DNA from: JAKPQE01 sp041397845
GTDB taxonomy: Bacteria; Pseudomonadota; Alphaproteobacteria; Rhizobiales; JAKPQE01
NCBI GenBank assembly: GCA_041397845.1
Contig: JAWKVW010000014.1
Location: 32,083 to 96,082 of the forward strand
Direction of reading: 5' to 3'
DNA length: 64,000 nt
The translations under genes were made by a program, and so were the position numbers. The notes beneath the pieces are model-generated. The model saw only the letters and a list, made by a program, of their open reading frames with translations. It was not told the DNA's origin and did not search any database. Positions 1 through 9,763 of the stretch are shown in pieces (the stretch's first letter is position 1; each line of letters opens with the position of its first letter).

Positions 1-1
1 T

Positions 2-496
2 GCGATCGTCACCGATGTGCGGGCGGCCGGCGACATGACCCCGGCAGTGTTCCTGACGGCGCTCAACGATGTCGACGAACGCATCGCGGGCTTGCGCGCC
101 GGCGGCGACGACTACGTCGCCAAGCCGTTTTCGTTTCTCGAGCTTCTGGCCCGGCTCGAGGCGGTGACGCGGCGCAAGGAGGCGGCCGTCGCCGACACGG
201 TGCTGCGGATCGCCGACCTCGAGGTCGACCTCATCGAGCGCACCGTGAAGCGCGGCGGCGAAGAAATCCTGCTGCAGCCGCGCGAATTCCGCCTGCTCGA
301 ATTCCTGATGCGGCAGGCGGGCCGGACGGTGACCCGGTCAATGCTGCTCGAGGGCGTGTGGAAATATCACTTCGAGCCGGAAACGAAGGTGATCGACGTG
401 CAGATGAGCCGGTTGCGCCAGAAAATCGATCGCGGCTTCGAGAAACCGCTCATCCACACGGTTCGCGGCACGGGATATTGCATCCGTGCAGATTAA
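2..496 (+). CDS. OmpR-family response regulator, 5' partial
   Basis: The reading frame is open from the window edge, so the start and the phospho-acceptor half of the receiver lie outside. What remains is the end of a receiver (the VAKPF switch lysine near residue 39) followed by a winged-helix DNA-binding domain of the OmpR/PhoB type that ends in the typical VRGTGYCI hairpin. It should bind DNA as a phosphorylated dimer. Its last 11 bases overlap the start of the sensor kinase behind it, so the two are a translationally coupled two-component pair. The signal and the targets cannot be told from the sequence. Confidence 0.9.
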   Translation, partial: AIVTDVRAAGDMTPAVFLTALNDVDERIAGLRAGGDDYVAKPFSFLELLARLEAVTRRKEAAVADTVLRIADLEVDLIERTVKRGGEEILLQPREFRLLEFLMRQAGRTVTRSMLLEGVWKYHFEPETKVIDVQMSRLRQKIDRGFEKPLIHTVRGTGYCIRAD

Positions 497-1859
497 GCTG
501 TTCCGCACCACGACCTTCCGCCTGACGGCACTCGCCAGCCTGTCGTTTCTCGTCATTGTCGCGGCCGTGCTCGCCTATCTCTATCTCGACATGATCGCGG
601 TCATCGACCGGCAGATCAACGGCGCGCTGCAGCGGGAATATGCCGACCTCACCGCCGCCTATCAGGCCGGCGGCTATGACGGACTGAAGCGCACGGTGTT
701 CGACCGGGCCTCGCCGCACTATGACAGCCTGCGGCTCTATCTGCTGGTCGGCCCGGACGGCGCCACCTGGGGCAATCTTGCCAAGTGGCCGGCGGGCGCG
801 CCGGGCTCGGGAACGGTTGCCGACGTCGGGGTCGACCATGCCGCCGGCAAGGCGCGGGTGCGCACCATCGTCTTTGCCGATGGCAGTCGTCTCCTCGTCG
901 GCCGGGCGCTGACGGAGCTGGCCGATTTCCGCCGGATCGTCGAGCAGTCGCTGCTCGGCGGCCTCGTTGCCACGCTGGTGCTCGGCATCGCCGCCGGCAT
1001 GCTGCTTGCCCGCTATGCGCGGCGGCGGCTTGCCCGCATCAACCGGAACACCGACGAGGTGCTCGCCGGCAATCTTTCCGGGCGCATCGAGGTTGGCGAA
1101 GGGGGCGACGAATACGATCTCCTTGCCCGCAACATCAATGTGATGCTCGACCGGATAGAGCTGCTGCTCGGCACGATCCGCGGCGTCACCGAGAACATCG
1201 CGCACGACCTGCGGACCCCGCTCAACCGTCTGCGCGGGCGGCTGGAACTGGCGCTGATGGCGGAGCGCTCCGGGGAGGATTACCGCGCGGCGCTGCAGCG
1301 GGCGATCGATGACGCTGACAGCATCGTCGAGACGTTCAACGGCCTTTTGAAAATCGCCCGCATCAAGTCCGGGTCGCTCGACCTGCCGCGCCGTCCGGTC
1401 GACGTGCGCGAGGTGATCGCCGAGGTGGTGGAGCTCTACGAGGTTCTTGCCGAGGAAAGCGGCGTTCACATCGAGGCGCATCTGCCGCCGGCGGGCGTCG
1501 ATCTCACGATCCTCGGCGACGGCCATCTCGTTTCCCAGGCGGTCGCCAATCTGGTCGACAATGCCATCAAGTACTCGCCCGCGGGCGGTACGGTGCTGGT
1601 GAGTGCCGGCCGGGAGCATGGTGTGGCTGGTCTTGCGGTCGCCGACAACGGTCCGGGCATTCCGGCCGACATGCGCACGGTCATCCTTGGCCGTTTCGTC
1701 CGGCTGGAGACGGGCCGCAGCAAGCAGGGTTTCGGCCTTGGTCTTTCCCTTGCCGCCGCCGTTGCCGAATGGCACGGGGCAACGCTCGATCTCGCCGACA
1801 ATCATCCGGGGCTCTGCGTGACACTGCGCTTTGGCGGGCCGCACGGGGATGCCGGCTGA
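486..1859 (+). CDS. Sensor histidine kinase (HAMP-HisKA-HATPase)
   Basis: Partner kinase of the preceding OmpR-type regulator. It has a 457-residue frame with a GTG start overlapping the regulator stop by 11 bases. A membrane segment lies near residues 13-35, a periplasmic loop of about 120 residues follows, and a second membrane segment sits near 155-175. A HAMP linker leads to the phospho-acceptor box NIAHDLRTP (His about 240) and then to a catalytic ATPase domain with N-box (NLVDNAIKYS), G1 (DNGPGIP) and G2 (GFGLGLSLA). It should autophosphorylate on His and pass phosphate to the regulator at the inner membrane. The periplasmic loop shows no recognisable sensor family, so the stimulus is unknown. 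Confidence 0.92.
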   Translation: MQIKLFRTTTFRLTALASLSFLVIVAAVLAYLYLDMIAVIDRQINGALQREYADLTAAYQAGGYDGLKRTVFDRASPHYDSLRLYLLVGPDGATWGNLAKWPAGAPGSGTVADVGVDHAAGKARVRTIVFADGSRLLVGRALTELADFRRIVEQSLLGGLVATLVLGIAAGMLLARYARRRLARINRNTDEVLAGNLSGRIEVGEGGDEYDLLARNINVMLDRIELLLGTIRGVTENIAHDLRTPLNRLRGRLELALMAERSGEDYRAALQRAIDDADSIVETFNGLLKIARIKSGSLDLPRRPVDVREVIAEVVELYEVLAEESGVHIEAHLPPAGVDLTILGDGHLVSQAVANLVDNAIKYSPAGGTVLVSAGREHGVAGLAVADNGPGIPADMRTVILGRFVRLETGRSKQGFGLGLSLAAAVAEWHGATLDLADNHPGLCVTLRFGGPHGDAG

Positions 1860-2049
1860 TATCCACCGGCGGTGACGGCTGATATCAGCCGGGGCAAATC
1901 TGCGCCGCAGGGTTCCCGAGCAATAACGGTGACTTACTTTCTGGTGCGGGGATTGCTTTGCAGGGGGCGACGAAACCTCACGCCGCCGTTGCGCGTTTCC
2001 GGTCAACTCCTCCCCGAAGGACCGGATCCAGCCCGGAAAGGACACCATC

Positions 2050-3094
2050 ATGCAAATCGCGATCGTCGGCCTTGGCCGCATGGGAGCCAATATTGCCCGC
2101 CGGCTGATGCGGGCCGGGCACGACTGCGTCGTCTACGACATCCACCCGGCGGCCGTCGCCGGTCTCGCCGCGGAAGGCGCGACCGGTGCCAGCTCGCTTG
2201 GCGACATGATTGAAAAGATGGCGCCGCCGCGTGCGGTCTGGCTGATGCTGCCGGCGGCGATCGTCGACAGCACGATCGCAAGGCTGTTGCCGCTCGTCAG
2301 TGCCGGCGACATCCTCATTGACGGTGGCAATTCATTCTATCGACACGATATCGACCGCTCGAAGCTGCTTGGCGAACGCGGCATCCGCTATGTCGACATC
2401 GGCGTCAGCGGCGGCGTCTGGGGCCTCGAGCGCGGCTATTGCCAGATGATCGGCGGCGATGCCGCGACCGTCCGGCACCTCGATCCGATCTTTGCGGCGC
2501 TGGCGCCGGGCGTCGGGGCGGCGCCCGCACGGCGGACCGCACGGCCGAAGGGACAGCCGAGGCCGGCTATCTGCATTGCGGGCCGGCGGGCGCTGGCCAT
2601 TTCGTCAAGATGGTGCACAACGGCATCGAATACGGGCTGATGGCGGCCTATGCGGAGGGCTCAACATCCTCGCCCATGCCGGGGCCGGCCGACTCAACGG
2701 GGCGGCCGACGCGGAAACCGCGCCGCTCGATGAACCGGAGGCCTATCGCTACGACCTCGACGTCGCCGAAATCGCCGAATTGTGGCGGCGCGGCAGCGTC
2801 ATCGGCTCCTGGCTGCTCGACCTTTCGGCGCATGCACTGGCGCTTGATCCGACGCTGTCCGCCTTTGCCGGGCGCGTTTCCGACTCCGGCGAGGGGCGGT
2901 GGACGCTGAAGGCGGCGGTCGATCTCGGCGTGCCGGCGCCGGTGCTCGGGGCGGCGCTGTTCGATCGCTTTTCGTCACAGGGTCAGGCGCTTTTTGCCGA
3001 CAAAATGCTTTCAGCGCTGCGCCATGAATTCGGCGGCCATGTCGAGAAGACCGGCGAGGCCTCGACGCTCGAAAAGCTCGGAGGCGGCAAATGA
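2050..3094 (+). CDS. gnd: 6-phosphogluconate dehydrogenase (two frameshifts)
   Basis: Oxidative decarboxylation of 6-phosphogluconate to ribulose 5-phosphate in the pentose-phosphate pathway. The N-terminus has the Rossmann motif GLGRMGANIARRL, and later blocks such as IDGGNSFY, GVSGGVWGLERGYC and KMVHNGIEYG identify the short (about 330-residue) decarboxylating form. The frame changes twice, at about 2518-2530 and about 2656-2662; after both shifts all family blocks are present in the right order. The second shift looks like one missing C in GAGGGCTCAAC. The start follows GGAAAGGA. The stop overlaps the zwf start (ATGA). A consensus error is likelier than a true pseudogene. Confidence 0.88.
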
Positions 3095-4491
3095 GCAAGC
3101 CCGTCCGTTCCGACGCCGTGGTGCTTTTCGGGGCCAGCGGCGATCTTGCCCGCAAGAAGATCCTGCCGGCGCTCTATGACATGTTCCGGCGCGGCCGGCT
3201 CGATGTGCCTGTTGTCGGCGTTGCCCGCTCGGGCTGGGATCTTGCCGCGTTCAAGTCGCATGCCCATGACGCGATCCGGCAGGACAGCGACTATGAGGCA
3301 GGGCTCGCGACCGGGTTTCTTGAGTTGCTGCGCTATGTCGATGGCGATTATCGCGACCGGGCAACGTTCGAAAACCTCTATCAGGCGCTCGGCGCGGCCC
3401 GCCATCCGCTGCACTATCTCGCCGTGCCGCCGAGCCTTTTCGCGCTCGTGGTGGAAAGCCTCGATGCGACCGGCTGCATCAAGGGTGCGCGGGTCGTCGT
3501 CGAGAAGCCGTTCGGCCGCGATCTCGAGTCGGCGGTCGAACTGAACCGGGCGCTGAAGGCGGTGCTTGCCGAGGAGGCGATCTTCCGCATCGACCATTTT
3601 CTCGGCAAGGAGCCGGTGCAGAACCTGCTCTATTTCCGTTTTGCCAACGCCTTCCTCGAGCCGATCTGGAACCGCAATTTCGTCAAAAGCGTTCAGATCA
3701 CGATGGCCGAGGATTTCGGTGTTGCCGGCCGCGGCAGCTTCTACGAGGAAGTGGGGGCGATCCGCGACGTCATCCAGAACCATCTTCTGCAAGTCGTCGC
3801 GCTGCTTGCGATGGAGTGCCCGATCGGCAGCGACGCGACCTATCTTCGGGACGAGAAGGTCAAGATCTTCAATGCCATCCGCCCGCTCAGCCCGTCGCAA
3901 CTGGTGCGCGGCCAGTTTGCCGGCTATCGCGACGAACGCGGCGTTTCGCCGACGTCGCAGGTCGAGACCTTCGCGGCGCTGCATCTTCACATCGACAATT
4001 GGCGCTGGCAGGGCGTGCCGTTCCTGGTGCGGGCCGGCAAGTCGCTGCCGGTGACGGCGACCGAGGTCGTCGTCAACCTGCATTATCCGCCGCAGGTGCT
4101 GTTCAAGGACGACCGTCCGGCGTTTCCGAACTACTTCCGCTTCCGGCTCGGACCGACGGTGCTCATCGGGCTTGGAACGCGGGCGAAAAAGGCCGGCGAG
4201 GACATGGTCGGCGAGCAGGTCGAACTGAACGTGCTGCACCAGCACGGTGACGAGATGGCGGCCTATGAACGGCTGATCGGCGACGCGATGCGTGGCGATC
4301 CGACCCTGTTTTCGCGGGAGGACAGCGCGGAAGTGCAGTGGCGGATCATCGAGCCGGTCCTTGGCGACAGGACACCGGTGCACACCTATGCGCCGGGAAG
4401 CTGGGGGCCGGTCGAGGCCGATGCGATCGCCCGTCCCTATGGCGGCTGGCACAATCCGCTGGCCGAGGACGGGGCGAACGATCCGGACTGA
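3091..4491 (+). CDS. zwf: Glucose-6-phosphate 1-dehydrogenase
   Basis: It oxidises glucose 6-phosphate to 6-phosphogluconolactone and makes NADPH, the entry step of the oxidative pentose-phosphate or Entner-Doudoroff route. The 466-residue product starts with the nucleotide-binding GASGDLARKK and carries the active-site block RIDHFLGKE (about residues 166-174), which includes the substrate-binding His and Lys. The length is close to the bacterial norm of about 490. It overlaps gnd by four bases and is followed 32 bases later by pgl, so gnd-zwf-pgl is one transcription unit. Confidence 0.97.
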   Translation: MSKPVRSDAVVLFGASGDLARKKILPALYDMFRRGRLDVPVVGVARSGWDLAAFKSHAHDAIRQDSDYEAGLATGFLELLRYVDGDYRDRATFENLYQALGAARHPLHYLAVPPSLFALVVESLDATGCIKGARVVVEKPFGRDLESAVELNRALKAVLAEEAIFRIDHFLGKEPVQNLLYFRFANAFLEPIWNRNFVKSVQITMAEDFGVAGRGSFYEEVGAIRDVIQNHLLQVVALLAMECPIGSDATYLRDEKVKIFNAIRPLSPSQLVRGQFAGYRDERGVSPTSQVETFAALHLHIDNWRWQGVPFLVRAGKSLPVTATEVVVNLHYPPQVLFKDDRPAFPNYFRFRLGPTVLIGLGTRAKKAGEDMVGEQVELNVLHQHGDEMAAYERLIGDAMRGDPTLFSREDSAEVQWRIIEPVLGDRTPVHTYAPGSWGPVEADAIARPYGGWHNPLAEDGANDPD

Positions 4492-4523
4492 GCAACCTGT
4501 CCGCCGACAAGGAGAGCGACCCC

Positions 4524-5249
4524 ATGCGGATGATCATCACCAGGGACAGCGAGGAACTGGCCCGGCGCGGCGCTGAATTCGTCGCCGAAGTGGCCCGTGG
4601 CGCGATCGCGGCGCGGGGGCGGGCACTTCTTGCCTTCAGCGGCGGGTCGACGCCGGGGGCGATGTTGCGGGCGCTTTCGAGCGTTGCTCTCGACTGGTCG
4701 GCGGTTCACGTGTTTCAGGTTGATGAGCGGATCGTGCCGGCCGGGAGTCCGGACCGGAATTTTGCCGGCTTGAAGAGCGACCTTCTCGACCGGGTTCCGA
4801 TCCCGCCGCAGAACGTTCATCCGATCCCGGTCGAGGAGGCGCAACCACAGCTCGCGGCGGACCGCTACGAGGTGCTGCTGGCGCGACTTGCCGGAGCGGA
4901 TACCCGGCTCGACTTCATCCATCTCGGACTCGGCGAGGATGGCCACACGGCCTCGCTGGTGCCGGGGGATGGCGCCCTTGGAATAACGCAACGCCATGTC
5001 GCCGTGACCGCTCCCTATCACGGGTTTCGCCGGGTCACGCTGACCTTTGCGGCGCTCAATGCGGCGCGGGCCCGGCTCTTTCTCGTTTCCGGCGCCGACA
5101 AGGCGGTGATGCTGGTGCGGCTCGCCGGTGCGGACCGGACCATTCCGGCCGGATTGATCGACCGCGAAAACACGGCCGTCCTCAGCGATGCAGCGGCGGC
5201 CCGGCTGTTGCCGGAGGCGACGGGAGGCGGCTATGCCACGGGTACCTGA
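4524..5249 (+). CDS. pgl: 6-phosphogluconolactonase
   Basis: It hydrolyses 6-phosphogluconolactone, the product of Zwf, to 6-phosphogluconate. The start at 4524 was chosen because AAGGAGAG lies about 8-13 bases upstream and it gives the usual length (241 residues); a longer upstream frame is open but runs inside zwf. Family blocks are LLAFSGGSTPG (phosphate loop), FQVDERIVP and GLGEDGHTASL. The stop overlaps the following glucokinase gene by 17 bases, consistent with coupled expression. Confidence 0.95.
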   Translation: MRMIITRDSEELARRGAEFVAEVARGAIAARGRALLAFSGGSTPGAMLRALSSVALDWSAVHVFQVDERIVPAGSPDRNFAGLKSDLLDRVPIPPQNVHPIPVEEAQPQLAADRYEVLLARLAGADTRLDFIHLGLGEDGHTASLVPGDGALGITQRHVAVTAPYHGFRRVTLTFAALNAARARLFLVSGADKAVMLVRLAGADRTIPAGLIDRENTAVLSDAAAARLLPEATGGGYATGT

Positions 5250-5943
5250 CAAGACGGGCGGCGAGGGCAGCAAGCGCGTCCTTGCCGTCGATGTCGGCGG
5301 CACGCACGTCAAGTTCAAGCTGTCGCCGGGTTCGGAACGTCGGGAATTCGATTCCGACAGCAAGCTCTCCGCCGCCGCGATGGTCGCAAAGGTCCGCAAG
5401 ATGACCACGGATTGGACCTATGACGTCGTCTCGGTCGGCTTTCCGGGCCCCGTTGCCGGCAACCGGCCGGTCGCCGAACCGCACAATCTCGGCAAGGGCT
5501 GGCGCGGCTTCGATTTCGCCAAGGCGTTCGGCCGGCCGGTGCGGGTGGTCAACGACGCGGCGATGCAGGCGATCGGCAGCTACCAGGGTGGCCGGATGCT
5601 GTTTCTCGGGCTCGGCACCGGGCTTGGCTCGGCGATGATCCTCGATGGTGTCGTCGAGCCGATGGAGCTTGCCCATCTCACCTGGCGCAAGGGCAAGTCC
5701 TATGAGGAGCTTCTTGGACTGTCGGCGCTAAAGAAAGCCGGCAAAAAGAAATGGCGCAAGCGGGTCGCCGACGCAGTGGGCGAGCTCGTGGCGGCGCTCG
5801 AGCCGGACTACGTGATCCTTGGCGGCGGCAACGCCGAAAAGCTCAAGTCGCTGCCGCCGCTTGCACGACGCGGAGAGAACGACAATGCCTTCATCGGTGG
5901 CTTCCGCCTCTGGGAGCGCGGGTTTGGCCGCGGTTCCGACTGA
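5233..5943 (+). CDS. ROK-family glucokinase, polyphosphate glucokinase-like
   Basis: The 236-residue protein has the phosphate-binding DVGGTHVKFK near the N-terminus, SVGFPGPV, VNDAAMQAIGSY and GLGTGLGSAM, which together match the polyphosphate/ATP glucokinase branch of the ROK family. The zinc-binding Cys cluster of classical ROK repressors and kinases is absent, as usual in this branch, and there is no N-terminal DNA-binding domain. It would phosphorylate glucose to glucose 6-phosphate, the Zwf substrate. The start follows GGAGGCGGCT, inside the pgl end. Polyphosphate as donor is inferred from family resemblance only. Confidence 0.85.
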   Translation: MPRVPDKTGGEGSKRVLAVDVGGTHVKFKLSPGSERREFDSDSKLSAAAMVAKVRKMTTDWTYDVVSVGFPGPVAGNRPVAEPHNLGKGWRGFDFAKAFGRPVRVVNDAAMQAIGSYQGGRMLFLGLGTGLGSAMILDGVVEPMELAHLTWRKGKSYEELLGLSALKKAGKKKWRKRVADAVGELVAALEPDYVILGGGNAEKLKSLPPLARRGENDNAFIGGFRLWERGFGRGSD

Positions 5944-8285
5944 GCCGAGCGGGCCGGCACCCGGTGCGCCGGGGATAGAGCCGACCTGGACGAGCAGCGC
6001 CAAGGACGTCGTCGGCATGGCGCTCGGCGCCTCCAGGGTCTGGTTCACCCTCGGGCGCGGCATCGTCAACGAGGTCTACCATCCGCGCGTCGATATTCCG
6101 CAGATCCGCGACCTTGGTTTCATCGTCGGCGATGGCGCCGGCTTCTGGGTCGAGGTCAAGCGGCGCGACGACTACAGCCTTCGCCTGCTGGCGCCGGGGG
6201 CGCCGGTGGTCGAGATCGTGCACCGGCACCCGCGCTTCACGCTGACGCTGCGGATCGTCGTCGATCCGGAGCGCGATGTGCTGCTCATCGATGCCGACCT
6301 TGCCGGTGAGGAAGGGCTTCGGCTCTTTGCGCTGCTGGCGCCGCGTCTCGGCACGGCCGGCCGCGACAATCTCGCCCGGATCGAGCGGCATGGCGGGCGG
6401 CGCGTTCTGGCCGCCGAGCAGGGGCCGTTCGGCCTTGCCCTTGCCGCGGTCGATGGTGCCGGACGGAATGCGCTCGGCCTTGCGAGCGCCGGCTATGTCG
6501 GGGCGAGCGACGGCTGGCAGGACTTTCACCGTCATGGCGCGATGACCTGGTCGTTCGCCGAGGCCGGACCCGGCAATGTCGCGCTTATCGGCGAAGTCGC
6601 CCCGCGAGCAACGCTTGCCCTCGGCTTTGGCAGCAGCGCCGGGGCGGCAGCAACGCTCGCGATCTCAAGCCTGATGCAGCCTGTCGGGGATGTGCTCGAG
6701 CGGCAAGCCGCGGCCTGGCAGCGCTGGCATCAGCGGCGCGGCGAACACGCGCTTGTCTCCGACAAGGACGCACGGCGCTCGCCGACGAAGTGGCGCTGTC
6801 CTCGATGGTGCTGCGGGCACATTGCGACAAGACCTATCCGGGAGCCATGACGGCGAGCCTCACCGTGCCCTGGGGCAACAGCCGGGACGATCGCGGCGGC
6901 TATCATCTTGTCTGGCCGCGCGATCTCGTCGAATGCGCGACAGCGCTGCTTGCGCTCGGCGCGGTCAGCGAAGCGCGGGACACGCTGCGCTATCTCATCG
7001 CGACGCAGAAGGCGGATGGCGGCTGGTACCAGAACCAGTGGCTCGGCGGCACGCCCTACTGGCAGGGAACGCAGCTCGACGAGGCCGCCCTGCCGGTGCT
7101 CCTGGCCGCCGCGCTGGATGAGCGCAATGCGCTTGGCGGCATCGAGGTCGGCGACATGGTGCGCCGGGCGCTGTCATTCATCGCCGGCCATGGTCCGGCA
7201 AGCCCGCAGGACCGCTGGGAAGAAAATGACGGCATCAACGCCTTCACGATGGCATGCGCTGTCTCGGCCCTTGTCGCCGGTGCCGCCTTCCTGCCGCCGC
7301 CGGCAGCGGGCTTTGCCCTGGCGCTTGCCGATTTCTGGAATGCCCGCATCGAGGACTGGCTGACGGCGGGGCAAACCGACCTTGCCCGGGAACATGGCCT
7401 TTCAGGCTACTATGTGCGGATCGCGCCGGGCGGCATCGTTGCCGATCGGCAGTGTCTTTCGGCGGCGTTCGAGATCCGGAACGTCGAGCGGAACAGCGAG
7501 ATCGCGGCGGACCGGGAGATCGGCACCGATTTTCTTCAGCTCGTCCGATTCGGCCTGCGGGCCGCCGACGATCCGCTGATCGTCGACAGCGTCGCGCTTG
7601 TCGACAAGCTGCTGAAGACCGAGACGCCGATGGGGCCGGTCTGGCATCGCTACAATGGCGATGGCTATGGCGAGCATGACGACGGGCGGCCGTTCGATGG
7701 AACCGGGCGCGGGCGCGGCTGGCCGCTGCTGACCGGCGAGCGGGGTCACTTTGAACTTGCCGCCGGGCGGGATCCGACGCCGTTCCTCGAGGCGATGGCG
7801 GCGATGACCGGGCCAGCCGGGATGATGCCCGAGCAGGTCTGGGATACCGACCCGATCCCCGCGCGCGGCCTTTATCCGGGCCTGCCGACCGGATCGGCGA
7901 TGCCGCTCGCCTGGACCCATGCCGAATTCCTGAAGCTCGTTGCCTCGCGTCATCTCGGGCATGCGGTCGATCGCCCGGGCGCGGTTTTTGCGCGGTATCA
8001 GGGCCGGCGGCCAGAGGAGACGGTTGCCGTCTGGACTCCCAATGGCGCGATTTCACGGATGCGGCGGGGTGTGGCACTGATCATCGCCCTCGGCGAGCGG
8101 GCGATGCTGCACTACAGCCTCGATGGCTGGAAGACCGTTGCCGATGTCGCGGGCCGAGATTGCGGCCTCGGGCTCCATGTCGTCGAGGTTTCGGCCGAGG
8201 ATTTGGCCGGGGCGAGTGCTGTGGATTTCACCTGGCGGTCGCTGGCCGACGGCGCCTTGCCGGCCGGGACTATCACATCGGCTGA
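5885..8285 (+). CDS. Glucan 1,4-alpha-glucosidase (GH15), two frameshifts
   Basis: Releases glucose from the non-reducing ends of alpha-glucans. An N-terminal beta-sandwich region (VWFTLGRGIVNEVYHPR) precedes the (alpha/alpha)6 catalytic domain with WPRDLVECA, GGWYQNQWLGG, WEENDGINAFTMA and MPLAWTHAEFLKL. The frame shifts at about 6773 and again near 8260; the second shift is inferred because the other frame then ends in a family-like RDYHIG and stop at 8283-8285, just before a strong terminator. It starts inside the end of the glucokinase gene. No signal peptide is seen, so intracellular glycogen or maltodextrin is the likely substrate, feeding the glucokinase before it. Confidence 0.85.
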
Positions 8286-8322
8286 AAGGGCGCGTAGTTG
8301 CCGACTGGCAAGGCGGCAAAGG

Positions 8323-8349
8323 AAAAGCCGGGCGAAGGACCCGGCTTTT
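8323..8349. terminator. Bidirectional intrinsic terminator
   Basis: A 10-bp perfect stem, AAAAGCCGGG paired with CCCGGCTTTT, around a 7-base loop. The A and T tracts flank both sides, so it can stop transcription from the sugar operon on the left and from the PRC-barrel gene converging from the right. Confidence 0.88.
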
Positions 8350-8383
8350 CCGTTGTCTCGCAGTCCGGACTGCCTGCGCGGCG

Positions 8384-8791
8384 TCAGTTCGCCAGCGCCT
8401 CGTGAATGTCGGAGGCGGCAAGGCTCGTCACGATCTGCAGGTCGCCGTCTTTTTCCGACCAAGTGATCTCGGAGGCCGGGATCGCGACAGTGGTGCCACC
8501 GACGCCGACATATTCTCCAACATCGACGGTGATGCCGACCATGTCATGCGCGTCGTCGAGGACGATGTCGGAAACGGTGCCGACCTGCTCGTCGCCGATG
8601 ATGAAGACCGGCGCGCCAACGATCTTGCTGGCAAGGTTGAAGGGCTTCGTCGCGACCCTGGCGGCCGGCACGACCTCGGCGATCTGCGGGCCGGTGGTGA
8701 CCGCATCGCTGGCGGCGAAGGCAGGGGCGGCGGCAACGAGGCCGATGGTGATGGCGGCGGCACGAAGGCTGTTGCGGGCGGTGGTGTTCAT
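8384..8791 (-). CDS. Secreted PRC-barrel domain protein
   Basis: A 135-residue protein with a Sec-type signal peptide (about residues 1-26, ending APAFA) followed by one PRC-barrel domain (SKIVGAPVFI, QVGTVSDIVLDD, GGTTVAIPASEITW). PRC-barrels are small beta domains found in ribosome maturation, photosynthetic reaction centre and many envelope proteins; the exported single-domain forms in rhizobia are uncharacterised. It is probably monocistronic: a terminator lies directly downstream and the next upstream gene ends in its own terminator. No EcfG promoter was found in front of it, unlike the larger PRC-barrel gene at 21-22 kb. Confidence 0.85.
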   Translation of the reverse strand: MNTTARNSLRAAAITIGLVAAAPAFAASDAVTTGPQIAEVVPAARVATKPFNLASKIVGAPVFIIGDEQVGTVSDIVLDDAHDMVGITVDVGEYVGVGGTTVAIPASEITWSEKDGDLQIVTSLAASDIHEALAN

Positions 8792-8945
8792 GGCACTTCT
8801 CCTGTTTTTCCCGGCATTCGCCCAGCAATCGTCATGCCTAGATTATCACATTGATTTATATTGATAATTTTTTCAGATCGGGAGACTGTGGTGGCTGTCC
8901 ACCATTGCCGCGGCGATATCAACCAGCGCTCCGCGCGCAAAAAAA

Positions 8946-8966
8946 GGCCGGGCGTTGCGCCCGGCC
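8946..8966 (-). terminator. Intrinsic terminator behind the YfdX-family gene
   Basis: GGCCGGGC and GCCCGGCC form an 8-bp stem around GTTGC. On the minus strand the stem is followed by a run of seven T residues. It lies 30 bases after the stop of the YfdX-family gene. Confidence 0.88.
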
Positions 8967-8995
8967 AGTCACGAGATCGACGAGGGGAATTGGGT

Positions 8996-9763
8996 TCAGT
9001 TCGTCCTGGCGTCGGCCGGCTTGGCCGGGGCAGCGGCGGCGGGCGTCTGGCCAGTATCCTTGGCGCCCGTATCATTGGCGCCGGTATCCTTGGCGCTCGC
9101 ATCATTAGCCTTGGCGGTGTCCTTGGCCGGCATCTCGACCAGCATCACCGTTTCGACGTCGACACCGGCCTCGGCGGCCTTCAGCTCCAGATTGGCCTCG
9201 TAGAACTTCTGCTGGCCGATCAGGATCGCGGCCTTGTCGACATGGGTGCTAGTCTCGTCGAGCGGCATCATCAGGCGGGTGTAGCCGACATCGACGGCGG
9301 CAAGCTTCAGCTCGTTGAGCGCTTCGTCGGTCTTGCCCTGCTTCAGCTTGTCATTGCCGGCCTTCACGTGAGCCGCCTTCTCGGGCGAGTCGACATATTC
9401 ATGGTCGATCAGAAGCTGGCCGTCGAACGGAACCCAGTTGCCGGCCGGCTCCTTGCCGCCCTTGCCCTTGATCACGGTGTCGTCGCCGCGGGTCTTCTCG
9501 ATATCGAGCTTGGCGGCGTCGATCAGCTTGGCGGCGCCGGCGGTGTCGCCGTTGAAGATGGCGATGCGGGCGGCGCGAATGCCGCGCATCGTGTTGAACG
9601 CATCCTGGGACAGGCGCAGCTCGTCCCTGGCGAGGGCCGACTGGGTCGCCGCGACGACCGGATCGGTCGCCTGGCTCGCCCGGGCGATCATCGGGGTCAG
9701 GGCGGTCGTGGCAATTGCGACGGATGCGAGCGCTGCGAAGGAGAGTTTGCGCAAGGTGGTCAT
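8996..9763 (-). CDS. YfdX-family periplasmic protein
   Basis: A 255-residue exported protein. The signal peptide covers about the first 30 residues (MTTLRKLSFAALA... to ARA). The mature part is helical and carries YfdX blocks such as AFNTMRGIRAARIAIFNGD and VDVGYTRLMMPLDE. YfdX proteins are acid- or stress-linked periplasmic proteins in enterobacteria, but their molecular role is open. The start at 9763 was chosen because GGAAAGGAAC lies upstream; a start eight codons earlier has no site. The C-terminal 45 residues are low complexity, with repeated (A)KDTG and ANDTG units encoded by near-identical 15-base DNA repeats at about 9058-9112. Confidence 0.82.
   Translation of the reverse strand: MTTLRKLSFAALASVAIATTALTPMIARASQATDPVVAATQSALARDELRLSQDAFNTMRGIRAARIAIFNGDTAGAAKLIDAAKLDIEKTRGDDTVIKGKGGKEPAGNWVPFDGQLLIDHEYVDSPEKAAHVKAGNDKLKQGKTDEALNELKLAAVDVGYTRLMMPLDETSTHVDKAAILIGQQKFYEANLELKAAEAGVDVETVMLVEMPAKDTAKANDASAKDTGANDTGAKDTGQTPAAAAPAKPADARTN

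Noticed and set aside
450..2090. 546-codon minus-strand open frame opposite the first two-component pair
   Set aside because: High-G+C shadow: composition is Arg/Pro/His/Asp-rich without motifs, and the plus strand holds a complete, motif-bearing kinase.
2515..2665. Programmed ribosomal frameshifting in gnd
   Set aside because: No slippery heptamer with downstream structure was recognised, and similar indels affect many unrelated genes in the window.
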